Below, piece after piece: positions 25,451 through 34,698 of a stretch of DNA of 64,000 nt; within the stretch, counting starts at the first letter, position 1, and the number at the start of each line of letters is the position of its first letter. Location: the NCBI RefSeq assembly GCF_001922305.1, contig NZ_CP018839.1, positions 1,736,001 to 1,800,000 on the forward strand, in the 5' to 3' direction. The notes under the pieces were generated by a model that had not been told where the DNA came from, did not search any database, and worked only from the letters and a program-made list of their open reading frames with translations. The stretch is from Thauera chlorobenzoica. Its GTDB lineage: Bacteria > Pseudomonadota > Gammaproteobacteria > Burkholderiales > Rhodocyclaceae. Both the position numbers and the translations under genes were made by a program.

Positions 25451-27844
25451 CTAGAAGCGCAGGCGTGCGCTCAGCTGGATGCTGCGTGGTGCGCCGGGAG
25501 CGTTGAGGTTGTTGCTCGCGCCGTGGCCGGAGACGAAATACTCCTTGTCGGCCAGGTTCTTCAGGTTCAGGGCGAGCTCGTAGCCCTTGGCCTCGTAGCG
25601 CAGCATCGCGTCGGCGGTGACGTAGGACGGCAGCGTCACCAAGTTGTCGGGGGCCGCGTAACGGTCGCCGACGTAGCGCAGGCCGCCGCCGAGGTGGAAG
25701 CCGCCGCCCAGCTCGTGCACCAGCCACAGGTTGGCGCTATTGAGCGGCGTCAGCGCGGCGCGCGTGCCTTCCAGGGCGACGCCGTTCTGGACTGCCACCG
25801 AGCGCGTGACGCGCGTGTCGAGATGGGCATAGCCCGCCGACAACTGCCAGCGCGGCGCGATCTCGCCCGCCACGGCGAGTTCGAGGCCGCGCGTGCGCTG
25901 GGTGCCGACCGCGACCAGCGCCTTGCTGAGCGGGTCGACGGCCTTGATCCCGCGGCGCTCGAGTTCGAACAGCGCGGCGGTCGCCGACAGCCGGCCATCG
26001 AAGAAGTCGAGCTTGGTGCCGACTTCGAGGTTGGTCGTCTCCTCGGGGGCCATGTCGGCCTGGGCGGCGGAGAATGCGAGCGTCTCGCCCGAGGGCTGGA
26101 AGGAGCGGCTCCACGACAGGTACCACGACTGCCAGTCGCTGGGCTGGAAGACGAGGCCGGCGCGCGGGCTCCATTCGCGGTCGGTGCGCTCGCGGTCGGG
26201 CTGGCCGGCGAGGCGGTCGTCGACTTCCTGGCGGAAGCTGTCGTGGCGCAGGCCGAGCAGCGTCTTCCAGCGCGGCGACAGGGTCACCAGATCCTGCACG
26301 TAGGCGCTGACGACTTCCATCGAGGTCAGGTTGTCGTTGGCGAGCACCGGGCGGCCGAAGGCGGCAAGCGCCGGCTGGTGCGGCGCGAAGAGATCCACCG
26401 TGGGGCGCACGTTCCAGTTCCACGACTGGAAGTCCTTCTTCTGGCGGCCCAGTTCGAGGCCGTACAGCAGCTGGTGGCGCATGCCGGCGGCGGTGAGTTC
26501 CTGGGTGAGTTCGAGCTGGTTGAACCAGCCCTTGTCGTCGCGGTCGGTGGCGCCGTGGAACAGGCTCGCGGTGCGTGCCGCCTCGTTGACGGTGGCGGCG
26601 AAGGTGTTCTGGCGGTCCAGCCGATAGGTGTAGGTGCCGAAGTGGTTGCGCAGCGCGAAGCGGTCGTCGATGCGGTGCTCGAGGGTGAGGCGTGCGGCGT
26701 CGACGCGGGCCTCGGAGTAGTCGTCGCGGCGGGCGTCGGCGGTGCCGTAGTAGGTGTCGTCCGAAACCTTCACCGGGCGCCCGCGGAAGGCCGGAATGCC
26801 CATGTCGGTGATGCGCTGGTCGCGCAGCGTTTCGGCCTGGATGAGGAGGCGGGTGTCGGCCGAAAGCTGCAGCGCAAGCGAGGGGGCGAAGGCTTCGCGC
26901 TCGAGGAAGCCTTCGTCGCGGAAGCTGTCGGCGCGCTCGATGGCGGCGGTGAGGCGGAAGTCCGCGGACTCGCCGAGGGCGCCGCCGAGGTCGACGCTGC
27001 CGCGCCGCTGGTCCCAGCTGCCGAGCACCAGGCTCAGTTCGCGTACCGGGTCGGGGCCGGGCCTCTTGGTGATGCGGTTGACGATGCCACCCGACGAGCC
27101 GCGGCCGTAGAGGACGGCTGCCGGCCCCTTGACCACCTCGATGCGATCGACGTTGGAGAGGTCGCGGTAGTACAGGCCGTCGTCGCGCAGGCCGTCCACG
27201 TACTGATCGCCGATGGCGTCGAAGCCGCGGATATAGACCTGGTCACGCTGGCCGTCGCCGATGTGGAAGGAGACGCCCGGCACGTTCTGCAGGGTGTCCT
27301 GCAGGGACTGCGCGGCCTGGTCCGCGATCAGCGCTGCGGTGACGACGTTGACCGTCTGCGGGATGTCGCGCAGCGGCGCATCGATGCGGGTGGCGCTGGT
27401 CGCCGCCGCGGCCTGGTAGGCGGCGGTGGGCGAGGCGGCGAGGACGCGCACTTCGGGCAGTTGCTGGGGCGAGGCGGCCGTGGTGCTGCGGGGGCGGATC
27501 ACCGCCGCGCCGCCCTCGATCGAGAGGCCGAGGCCGCTGCCGGCGAGCGCGCGGCGCAGTGCCGTCTCGGCGTTCATGCGCCCGTTCACGGCGGGAGCGC
27601 GCTGGTCGGCGACGAGGCCGCCATCGACGACGACGGTGAGGCCGGCTTCGCGCGCGATGCGGTTCAAGGTCGCCGCGAGCGGGCCGGCGGGCAGGTTGTA
27701 GTCGCGCTCGGTGGCGGCGGCTTGCGCCGAGGGTGCGGCGACGGCCGGGGCGAGGGCGACGGCGCCGGTGCCGAGCACCAGTGCGGCGAGCAGCGGGCGC
27801 AGCAGCGGGCGGGCGGCGGGGCGGGGGGGAGCGGTTCGATACAT
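25451..27844 (-). CDS. TonB-dependent siderophore receptor with STN signalling domain
   Basis: Outer-membrane transducer of 797 residues. After the signal peptide (PLLAALVLGTGAVALAPAVA) comes an STN domain (YNLPAGPLAATLNRIAREAG; LSIEGGAAVIRP, about 47-125), then plug (QTVNVVTAALIADQAAQSLQ; VEVVKGPAAVLYGRGSSGGI) and barrel ending in SIQLSARLRF. STN receptors contact a FecR-type anti-sigma regulator; the matching fecR and fecI genes lie immediately upstream. ATG 27844 has CAGGAG eight bases upstream and gives the normal signal peptide; the longer frame adds an unlikely 34 residues. Confidence 0.94.
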   Translation of the reverse strand: MYRTAPPRPAARPLLRPLLAALVLGTGAVALAPAVAAPSAQAAATERDYNLPAGPLAATLNRIAREAGLTVVVDGGLVADQRAPAVNGRMNAETALRRALAGSGLGLSIEGGAAVIRPRSTTAASPQQLPEVRVLAASPTAAYQAAAATSATRIDAPLRDIPQTVNVVTAALIADQAAQSLQDTLQNVPGVSFHIGDGQRDQVYIRGFDAIGDQYVDGLRDDGLYYRDLSNVDRIEVVKGPAAVLYGRGSSGGIVNRITKRPGPDPVRELSLVLGSWDQRRGSVDLGGALGESADFRLTAAIERADSFRDEGFLEREAFAPSLALQLSADTRLLIQAETLRDQRITDMGIPAFRGRPVKVSDDTYYGTADARRDDYSEARVDAARLTLEHRIDDRFALRNHFGTYTYRLDRQNTFAATVNEAARTASLFHGATDRDDKGWFNQLELTQELTAAGMRHQLLYGLELGRQKKDFQSWNWNVRPTVDLFAPHQPALAAFGRPVLANDNLTSMEVVSAYVQDLVTLSPRWKTLLGLRHDSFRQEVDDRLAGQPDRERTDREWSPRAGLVFQPSDWQSWYLSWSRSFQPSGETLAFSAAQADMAPEETTNLEVGTKLDFFDGRLSATAALFELERRGIKAVDPLSKALVAVGTQRTRGLELAVAGEIAPRWQLSAGYAHLDTRVTRSVAVQNGVALEGTRAALTPLNSANLWLVHELGGGFHLGGGLRYVGDRYAAPDNLVTLPSYVTADAMLRYEAKGYELALNLKNLADKEYFVSGHGASNNLNAPGAPRSIQLSARLRF

Positions 27845-27968
27845 GGGCAAAACTCCTGGCGGATGAAAGCTTCTTGCCTGGTGTGCCGAACGAGAACTGA
27901 AAAGTGACAGGGGGCAGGACAAAAAAAGCGCAAAAAATACCGCCACCCCCCGCCGGGCGCGCGCGGGT

Positions 27969-28982
27969 TCAGGCGGCGGGGGCGAGGGTCAGCCACCACG
28001 GGCCGCGGCGGAGCAGTCTCAGGCCGAGGCCGTCGGCGAGCGCCTGCAGCGCGAGCTCGGTGTCGTCGAGGGAGAAGGTGCCGGTGACGCGCAGGTTCGC
28101 CACCGCGGCGTCGACGCCGACGTGGCCCGGGCGGTGGCGGCCGAGTTCGGCGACGACCTCGGCGAGCGGCGCGTCCTCGACCACCAGCATGCCGTCGCGC
28201 CAGGCATCGGCGTCGGCCGGCGCGGGGGCGGCGGGGTCGACGCCGTCGGCGTGCACCAGCGCGCGCTCGCCATCGCCGATCCGCTGTTCGTCGGTCCGTC
28301 GCGCCGGCCGGGCAGCGACCGCCGAGTGCACGACCGTGAGCAGGGTGCCGTGTTCGAGCTTGCGCACCACGAAGCGGGTGCCGAGCGCGCGCAGCGCGCC
28401 GTCGGCGGTGAGGACGACGAAGGGGCGGGTTTCGGCCGCAGTGTGGGCGGTCTCGACGAGGATCTCGCCGGCGGTCAGGTGCAGCGCGCGGCGCTCGGCG
28501 TCGAAGGCGAGGTCGACGGCGCTGCGCGTGTTCAGGTAGAGCCGGCTGCCATCGGGGAGCGCGAACTGGCGGCGCTCGCCGGTGGCCGTGCCGTGGTCGG
28601 CCAGCCGCGCCGCCAGCGGCATCTGCAGTTCGAGCGTGGCCAGGCCGGCACCGGTGAGCAGTACGCCGGCGAGCACCGCCGCGGCCGTGCGGCGGCGCCG
28701 GTTGCGCGGTGCGCGCAGCAGTGCGGCGCGCAGCGGGGGCGCCTGCAGCGGGCGCAGGCCGCCGTCGAGGGCACACAGCTGGCGCCACGCGCGGCGGTGT
28801 TCGGGGTCGGCTTCGAGCCAGGCGCTGAAGGCGGCGCGCACCGCCGCCGGGGCCGCTCCCGCGTCGAGCTCGAGCTGCCAGGCGATGGCGGCGTCGAGCA
28901 CCTGCGCCGCCACCGGTGCATCGTCGCCGGGCCGGGCGTGCGCGGTGGCCCCCGGGCGCGCCCGCTCTTCCTCAGCCGGCAT
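27969..28982 (-). CDS. fecR: FecR-family anti-sigma/transmembrane regulator
   Basis: Relays receptor occupancy from periplasm to the ECF sigma factor. About 337 residues: a cytoplasmic N-terminal DUF4880-like domain (AAIAWQLELDAGAAPAAVRA; FSAWLEADPEHRRAWRQL), one membrane helix (TAAAVLAGVLLTGAGLATLE), the periplasmic FecR core (RRQFALPDGSRLYLNTRSAV; LHLTAGEILVET) and a C-terminal STN-like domain (LAEVVAELGRHRPGHVGVDA). ATG 28982 overlaps fecI by 11 bases; ATG 28994 is possible. Confidence 0.9.
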   Translation of the reverse strand: MPAEEERARPGATAHARPGDDAPVAAQVLDAAIAWQLELDAGAAPAAVRAAFSAWLEADPEHRRAWRQLCALDGGLRPLQAPPLRAALLRAPRNRRRRTAAAVLAGVLLTGAGLATLELQMPLAARLADHGTATGERRQFALPDGSRLYLNTRSAVDLAFDAERRALHLTAGEILVETAHTAAETRPFVVLTADGALRALGTRFVVRKLEHGTLLTVVHSAVAARPARRTDEQRIGDGERALVHADGVDPAAPAPADADAWRDGMLVVEDAPLAEVVAELGRHRPGHVGVDAAVANLRVTGTFSLDDTELALQALADGLGLRLLRRGPWWLTLAPAA

Positions 28983-29475
28983 AGCGCTGCGCATAGCAGT
29001 GGCGTGCGGCGGTGCTCAGGTACTGGCGCACGCGCGACACCGAGACGCCGAGCAGGGCGGCGATCTCGGCATGGGCGAGGCCGTCGAGGCGGCTGTACAG
29101 GTAGGCGGCGCGCACCTTGGGGGCGAGGCCGTCGAGCAGGCGGTCGATGGCGCGCAAGGTGTCGACGGCGATGGCGAGATCCTCTGCCGAGGGCTGCACC
29201 GCTTCGGGCCGCGCGGCCAGCTCGGCGAGGTAGGCGCGCTCGAGGTCGCGCCGGCGCAGGTGGTCCACGAGCAGGCCGTGGGCGAGAGTCGCGAGGTAGG
29301 CGCGCGGCTCGCGGGGGTGGTCGCGGTCGGCCCGCAGCAGCACGCGGACGAAGGTGTCCTGGGCCAGGTCGCCGGCGTCGTGGGGGCAGCCGAGCCGGCG
29401 CCGCAGCCAGTTCAGCAGCCAGCCGCGGTGGGCGTGGTAGAGCTCGGCGACGGTGGGGCTGGGGGACACACTCAC
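28972..29475 (-). CDS. fecI: ECF sigma factor, FecI family
   Basis: Iron-starvation sigma factor of 167 residues. Region 2 (LYHAHRGWLLNWLRRRLGCP; AGDLAQDTFVRVLL) and region 4 (AYLYSRLDGLAHAEIAALLG; VSVSRVRQYLSTAARHCY) are clear. GTG 29475 is preferred because CCGGAGG sits five bases upstream and the protein then starts just before region 2; the frame remains open to 29601. Expected to transcribe the STN receptor operon when its ligand binds. A Fur-like palindrome lies about 115 bases upstream. Confidence 0.9.
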   Translation of the reverse strand: MSVSPSPTVAELYHAHRGWLLNWLRRRLGCPHDAGDLAQDTFVRVLLRADRDHPREPRAYLATLAHGLLVDHLRRRDLERAYLAELAARPEAVQPSAEDLAIAVDTLRAIDRLLDGLAPKVRAAYLYSRLDGLAHAEIAALLGVSVSRVRQYLSTAARHCYAQRYAG

Positions 29476-29590
29476 GGGAGCCTCCGGAAGATGGACGGGG
29501 CGAACCCCGCAATCGGGCTGGCTGACCGGATGGCGCGCGAACGCTGTGCGCAGATGGGGCGCGGTCCGAGGCTCGGTGTGGCTGGCATTC

Positions 29591-29614
29591 ATTGAGAACA
29601 ATTCTTATTGTCTC
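29591..29614 (-). promoter_or_regulatory. Fur-box-like palindrome upstream of fecI
   Basis: ATTGAGAACAATTCTTATTGTCTC contains the perfect inverted repeat ACAAT-TCTT-ATTGT flanked by GAG and CTC, a good match to the AT-rich 19-base Fur site and the expected place for iron repression of a fecI gene. Confidence 0.7.
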
Positions 29615-29696
29615 GTTTCATGCCGGTGCCGTCAATCGAAGCCTGCCGGCGCCGCCCGGCCTCGCGGGCTGGGCGGCGCCTGGCGTGCCTGCAGGC

Positions 29697-31115
29697 TCAG
29701 CGCACCTGCGCCACGCCGTGGCGGTCGCCGGCTTCGATTGCGGCGGTGTCGTCGCCGATGATGCTGAGGTCTTCCTTCGCGCGCTGGGCGGCGTTGGGGC
29801 GCTCGATCAGCCAGTACAGCACGAGGCCGATCGCCACCGCGTAGACCGTGGCCTTGGGGTCGGGCATCGCCAGGGTGACCGCGACGATGCCGGCGACGCC
29901 GCGCTCGGTGGAGCTCTTCAGCTCTTCCATGCCGACCATGATGCAGATGTAGGCGGTCAGCACCAGGGTGAGCGACAGCGCGATCGGCAGCACCGGCTTG
30001 AACACCGACACCAGCGGCAGGATGAAGATTGCGATCAGGCCGGTGATCCAGAACGTGCCGCCGCCGGAGTAGATCGAGTCCATCGCCTTGCGCCCGAGCG
30101 CGTAACGCTCGGCCACGGTGGCGTGGGCTGCGGTCCATAGCGGGCCGGCCAGCCCTGGCCAGGGTGCGAGCAGGGCGTGGAGGCCGTTGCGCAGCGCGGT
30201 GACCAGGTGCACGCGGGTGACGTCGAGCTCGATCTTCTCGTCCGGGCGCAGGTGGTCGACGCGCCTGCACAGGGTGAAGCCGACCAGGATGTCGCCGAAG
30301 GCGATGACGTAGGCGATGATCGCGGTGGGAATCGCGAGCAGGAACATGTCCGCGTCCGGCATTCCGGTGTCGAATACCAGGTAGTTCATCATCAGGCCGA
30401 AGTCGGGCGAGGTGATCCCCCACTGGATGTCGGGCAGGGCGTACTCGCCCACCGTCCAGCCGATGATCATGGCGACGAACATGCCCGGGATCATGCCGAA
30501 GTTGGAGATGATCTTGGCGAGCCTGCTGGTCTCGACGACGTGCTTGAACGACAGCGAGAACAGGATGTAGGCCGAGACGATGGAGCCGATCAGCAGCGAC
30601 ACCGGCGTGGTGTCGATGCGTCCGCCGGTCTTCAGCTCGCCCATCATCGCCGCGATGCCGGCGCCGATGATGATCCCCGACTTGAGCGAGTTGGGAATGA
30701 TCCTCACCAGCTTGTTGCCGAGGCCGGTCAGACCGAGGATCAGGAAGATGACGAACACTTCGAGCTGGAGCGCGAACATCGCCTTCACCGCTTCCGGCCC
30801 GGGCTCGAACGCCTGCAGGTAGAGCAGCACCACCGGAATCGCCGGGGTGATCCAGCCCGGCACCAGGGGCACGCCCATCAGCGCCGGCAGCAGGTAGCCG
30901 ATGCCGGCGACGACGCAGAAGGCGAGCGCGGCTTCATACGGCATGCCGAGGTATTTCATCAGCAGCGGGATCATCCCCAGGCTGACGACGAACATGAACA
31001 GCCCTTGCACCATCTCGGGAAATTCCCAGCGGTAGTGGATGAAGGGCAGGCGGATCTTGAACGGGCCGAGCGCCCAGAACGGGTGCTCGGCGCCATGCTG
31101 GCGCGAAAGGGCCAT
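29697..31115 (-). CDS. Multi-span permease, possibly of the NCS2 (xanthine/uracil) type
   Basis: 472 residues with at least eleven hydrophobic segments, for example VQGLFMFVVSLGMIPLLMKY, LEVFVIFLILGLTGLGNKLV, GIIIGAGIAAMMGE, LAIPTAIIAYVIAFGDILVG and TFWITGLIAIFILPLVSVF. Segment pattern and the long central transmembrane/re-entrant region resemble the SLC23/NCS2 or related families, but I do not see an unambiguous signature. GCACAGGAAACCCAACC-type spacing supports ATG 31115. Ninety-one bases after the acyl-CoA synthetase gene, so substrate may be an organic acid fed to that enzyme; inference only. Confidence 0.6.
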   Translation of the reverse strand: MALSRQHGAEHPFWALGPFKIRLPFIHYRWEFPEMVQGLFMFVVSLGMIPLLMKYLGMPYEAALAFCVVAGIGYLLPALMGVPLVPGWITPAIPVVLLYLQAFEPGPEAVKAMFALQLEVFVIFLILGLTGLGNKLVRIIPNSLKSGIIIGAGIAAMMGELKTGGRIDTTPVSLLIGSIVSAYILFSLSFKHVVETSRLAKIISNFGMIPGMFVAMIIGWTVGEYALPDIQWGITSPDFGLMMNYLVFDTGMPDADMFLLAIPTAIIAYVIAFGDILVGFTLCRRVDHLRPDEKIELDVTRVHLVTALRNGLHALLAPWPGLAGPLWTAAHATVAERYALGRKAMDSIYSGGGTFWITGLIAIFILPLVSVFKPVLPIALSLTLVLTAYICIMVGMEELKSSTERGVAGIVAVTLAMPDPKATVYAVAIGLVLYWLIERPNAAQRAKEDLSIIGDDTAAIEAGDRHGVAQVR

Positions 31116-31206
31116 GGTTGGGTTTCCTGTGTTGTTTTGGTTGGGGAAAACAGCGGCGCGCCGGCAGCGCTCCTCATCCGCCGGTGGGCCGTCGGTGGCG
31201 CCGCGC

Positions 31207-32847
31207 CTACTCGATGGCGGAGGCCGACCTGGCCAGCTCGCGCAGGGCGAACTTCTGGATCTTGCCGGTCGAGGTCTTGGGCAAAACGCAGAACTCGATG
31301 TGCCTGGGGACCTTGTAGCGCGCCAGGTGGGCGCGGCAGTGGGCGATGATGTCGTCGGCGGTGATGCCGGCGCCGTCCTTGACTTCGATGTAGGCGGCGG
31401 GCACTTCGCCCCACTTGGGGTCGGGGCGGGCGACGACCGCGGCGGTGAGCACCGCAGGGTGACGGTAGAGCACGTCTTCGACTTCGAGCGAGGAGATGTT
31501 CTCGCCGCCGGAGATGATCACGTCCTTGGAGCGGTCCTTGATCTTGACGTAGCCGTCGGGCTGCAGCACGCCCAGGTCGCCGGTGTGGAACCAGCCGCCG
31601 GCGAAGGCTTCGGCGGTGGCCTTGGCGTTCTTCAGGTAGCCCTTCATCACCAGGTTGCCGCGGAACATGATCTCGCCCAGAGTCTCGCCGTCGGCCGGCA
31701 CCGGCGCCATCGTCAGCGGGTCGAGCACGGTGATCGCTTCCTGCATGTGGTAGCGCACGCCCTGGCGGCCGTTGCGTTCGGCGCGGCGGTCGATCGGCAG
31801 TTCGTTCCACTCCGGGTGCTTGGCGCACACCGCAGCGGGGCCGTAGGTTTCGGTCAGTCCATAGACGTGGGTGATGTCGAAGCCGATGCGCTCGGCGCCC
31901 TCGATGATCGCCGCCGGCGGCGCGGCGCCGGCGACCAGCGCGGCGACGCTGTGCTCGATGCCCGCGCGCAGGCCGTCGGGGGCGTTGATCAGCATCCCGT
32001 AGACGATCGGCGCGCCGCACAGGTGGCTGACCTTGTGGCGGCGGATGAGCTCGAAGATCAGCGCCGGGTCGACCTTGCGCAGGCAGACATTGACCCCGGC
32101 GGTGGCCGCCACCGTCCACGGGAAGCACCAGCCGTTGCAGTGGAACATCGGCAGCGTCCACAGGTACACCGCGTGCGGCGGCATGCCCCAGCTGACGATG
32201 TTGGAGGTGGCGTTCAGATATGCGCCGCGGTGATGGTAGACCACCCCCTTGGGGTTGCCGGTGGTGCCCGAAGTGTAGTTGAGCGCGATCGCGTCCCACT
32301 CGTCGGGCGGCAGCTGCCAGGCGAAGGCGGGGTCGCCGGCGGCGAGGAAGTCCTCGTATTCGACCGTGCCGACGCGCTCGGTGCCCGGGTATTCGGGGTC
32401 CAGCGCGTCGATCACGAGCGGCGCGGCGGCGCCGAGCAGGGCGAGCGCGGCGCGCACCGGGGCGGCAAACTCGGGGTCGGTGATCAGCACCTTCGCTTCG
32501 CCGTGCCCGAGCATGAAGGCGAGCGCCTCGGCGTCGAGGCGGGTGTTCAGGGTGTTGAGCACGGCGCCGCTCATCGGCACGCCGAAGTGGGCTTCGACCA
32601 TCGCCGGCACGTTGGGCAGCATCACTGCCACGGTGTCGCCGCGGCCCACGCCGTGGGCGACCAGTGCGCTCGCCAGGCGGCGGCAGCGGCGGTAGGTCTC
32701 GCTCCAGGTGAAGCGGCGCGTGCCGTGGATCACGCTGGTGCGCTGCGGATACACCGCGGCGCTGCGCTCGATGAAGCTGAGCGGCGACAGTGCCACGTAG
32801 TTGGCCGGATTCTTGTCCAGTCCTTGTTCGTAGGCGTGTTTCGACAT
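31207..32847 (-). CDS. AMP-forming acyl-CoA synthetase
   Basis: Adenylate-forming ligase of 546 residues activating a carboxylic acid to its CoA thioester. The P-loop-like motif is YTSGTTGNPKGVVYHHRG; further core motifs are VYGLTETYGPAAVC, GWFHTGDLGVLQPDGYVKIK and the hinge DRSKDVIISGGENISSLEVE; the catalytic lysine is in TSTGKIQKFALRELA near the C-terminus. Overall similar to medium-chain/AlkK and DmdB-type ligases. ATG 32847 follows GGAGAGG. Upstream gene of a two-gene operon with the permease; an operator-like palindrome lies 66 bases upstream. Confidence 0.9.
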   Translation of the reverse strand: MSKHAYEQGLDKNPANYVALSPLSFIERSAAVYPQRTSVIHGTRRFTWSETYRRCRRLASALVAHGVGRGDTVAVMLPNVPAMVEAHFGVPMSGAVLNTLNTRLDAEALAFMLGHGEAKVLITDPEFAAPVRAALALLGAAAPLVIDALDPEYPGTERVGTVEYEDFLAAGDPAFAWQLPPDEWDAIALNYTSGTTGNPKGVVYHHRGAYLNATSNIVSWGMPPHAVYLWTLPMFHCNGWCFPWTVAATAGVNVCLRKVDPALIFELIRRHKVSHLCGAPIVYGMLINAPDGLRAGIEHSVAALVAGAAPPAAIIEGAERIGFDITHVYGLTETYGPAAVCAKHPEWNELPIDRRAERNGRQGVRYHMQEAITVLDPLTMAPVPADGETLGEIMFRGNLVMKGYLKNAKATAEAFAGGWFHTGDLGVLQPDGYVKIKDRSKDVIISGGENISSLEVEDVLYRHPAVLTAAVVARPDPKWGEVPAAYIEVKDGAGITADDIIAHCRAHLARYKVPRHIEFCVLPKTSTGKIQKFALRELARSASAIE

Positions 32848-32912
32848 CCTCTCCACTCCCATCATGTCAAACGGGTTTTCGATCGGGTCGGGGAGGGCGC
32901 AGCGGCACCCGG

Positions 32913-32934
32913 CTCCATACCCATCAGTATGGAG
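32913..32934. promoter_or_regulatory. Perfect inverted repeat in divergent promoter region
   Basis: CTCCATAC-CCATCA-GTATGGAG is an exact 8-base inverted repeat with six-base spacing between the divergent acyl-CoA synthetase and histidine kinase genes. Size and symmetry suit a dimeric repressor (TetR or GntR size); no local gene for such a repressor is seen, so the binder may be encoded elsewhere or be the response regulator at 34699. Confidence 0.5.
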
Positions 32935-33017
32935 AATGGCAAACAATCGTGTCGCCAGTTGCGCCGCAATGTACGCAATCTTGTCCGGCGCTTGCCGCAG
33001 GCGGGGGGCGCTCTAGA

Positions 33018-34622
33018 ATGAAGCGTTTTGCAGCGGTGAAGCGGGGGCCTCGGGCAGTGGAAGCAAACAATTCAGTACCGCGCCGGGACGGGGCGCCGGC
33101 GCTCGATCCGAGCGAGCTGCGCCTGCGCCAGATCACCGACACGATTCCGGCCCACATCGGTTATTTCGACCGCCACTGGGTGTACCGCTACGGCAACCGG
33201 CGCTATGCGCAGTGGTTCGGCACCACCAGCGCGGGGATGAAAGACCGGCCGATTCCCGAGGTGATCGGCCCCGCGGTGTTCGCCCAGGTCGAAGGCCATG
33301 TGCGGCGTGCGCTCGCCGGGGAGGAGGTGACCTACGAATACAGCATGCCCGGCGCCGACGGCGAGGCGTTGTTCGCGCGCAGCACGCTGGTGCCCGACTT
33401 CGGCCCCGACGGCGAGGTCAAGGGCTGCTACGTCCATGCGGTCGACATCACCGAGGCGAGGCGCACTCACCGCGCGCTGGCGCAGGCACAGAAGATGGAA
33501 GCGATCGGCCAGCTCACCGGCGGGTTGGCGCACGACTTCAACAACATGCTGACCGTGGTCATGGGCAACCTCCACGGCCTGCTCGAAGCGCTCGGCGGGC
33601 GCGCCGACGGGGCGGCGCTGGCGGCCGAGTACGTCGAGCCGGCGCTCGCCGCCGCCGAAGGCGGGGCGGGCCTGGTCCGGCGCCTGCTGGCCTTTTCCCG
33701 CCAGCAGCCGATTGCGCCGCTGCCGGTCGAGGTCAACGAGCTGGTGCTCGGCATGGCGCGGCTGATCCGGCGCTCGCTGCCGGGGTCGGTGTCGATCTCG
33801 ACCGCTTCGCGCGAGGCCGGCCTGGTGGCGCTGGTCGACCCCAACCAGCTCGAAAGCGCGCTGCTGAACCTCGCCCTCAACGCCCGCGATGCGATGCCCA
33901 ACGGCGGCGAGCTGCGCATCGAGTGCGCCCAGGAGACGCTCGACGAAGCGGCCGCCGCCGATCTCGACGTGGCCGCGGGGCGCTATGTGCGGATCGCCGT
34001 CAGCGACAACGGCACCGGCATGGACGGCCTCACCCTGGCACGCGTGTTCGAGCCCTTCTTCACCACCAAGAAGTTCGGCATGGGCAGCGGCCTGGGGCTG
34101 GCGATGGTGTATGGCTTCATCAAGCAGTCGGGCGGCGGGGTGCGCGTGCGCAGCCGCCAGGCGGTGGGGACGACGGTGTGCCTGCTGCTGCCCCGGGTGG
34201 CGGCCGCGCCCGCCGTGTCTGGCGCACCGCCGGCGGCCGCGGTGACCGACGCCGGCCTGCTCGAAGGCCGCCTGGTGCTGCTGGTGGAGGACGACGACAA
34301 GGTCCGCGACGTGGTGCGCAAGCAGCTTGCGACACTGGGCGCTGCGGTGCTGGAAGCGGAAAACGGCCACGAGGCCGCCGACATGGTCGAGAATATCCCC
34401 GCGATCGGCCTCGTGCTGTCCGACATCGTCATGCCGGGCGGGATGGACGGGCGTGCGCTGGCGCGCTTCGTGCGACGCTTCCGCCCCGAAATTCCGGTGG
34501 TGCTGATGAGCGGCTACGCCGAGCGGACCGGAGCGGGGCGCGAGGATGCCGCCCTGCCGGTGCTCGACAAGCCTTTCAGTCAGGCGGCGCTGGTCGCGGC
34601 GCTGCGCGGCGCGCTCGGCTGA
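33018..34622 (+). CDS. Hybrid sensor histidine kinase (PAS - kinase - receiver)
   Basis: A soluble 534-residue kinase with no membrane helix. PAS domain about 35-145 (LRQITDTIPAHIGYFDRHWV; YVHAVDITEARR), HisKA with phospho-acceptor His172 in GGLAHDFNNML, HATPase with N-box LNLALNARDAM and G-boxes DNGTGMDG and GMGSGLGLAMVYGF, and a C-terminal receiver (LVLLVEDDDKVRDVVR) with phosphorylatable Asp469 in LSDIVMPGGMDG and conserved Lys in LDKPF. The start is ATG 33018; an upstream extension of the frame is low-complexity. Pairs with the response regulator 76 bases downstream. Ligand unknown, but a cytoplasmic PAS suggests an internal signal. Confidence 0.9.
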   Translation: MKRFAAVKRGPRAVEANNSVPRRDGAPALDPSELRLRQITDTIPAHIGYFDRHWVYRYGNRRYAQWFGTTSAGMKDRPIPEVIGPAVFAQVEGHVRRALAGEEVTYEYSMPGADGEALFARSTLVPDFGPDGEVKGCYVHAVDITEARRTHRALAQAQKMEAIGQLTGGLAHDFNNMLTVVMGNLHGLLEALGGRADGAALAAEYVEPALAAAEGGAGLVRRLLAFSRQQPIAPLPVEVNELVLGMARLIRRSLPGSVSISTASREAGLVALVDPNQLESALLNLALNARDAMPNGGELRIECAQETLDEAAAADLDVAAGRYVRIAVSDNGTGMDGLTLARVFEPFFTTKKFGMGSGLGLAMVYGFIKQSGGGVRVRSRQAVGTTVCLLLPRVAAAPAVSGAPPAAAVTDAGLLEGRLVLLVEDDDKVRDVVRKQLATLGAAVLEAENGHEAADMVENIPAIGLVLSDIVMPGGMDGRALARFVRRFRPEIPVVLMSGYAERTGAGREDAALPVLDKPFSQAALVAALRGALG

Positions 34623-34698
34623 GCGCGGGCGCAGTGCCGGCACTTCTGCACGGGCCGGGCGGTGCTGCCGCGGGCCCCTCCGAGGACCTCTATCCGGC

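Noticed and set aside
23203..27907. Very long plus-strand ORFs opposite the PepSY gene and the STN receptor
   Set aside because: Composition is His/Arg/Gly/Ala-rich antisense of recognised minus-strand genes, with no domain.
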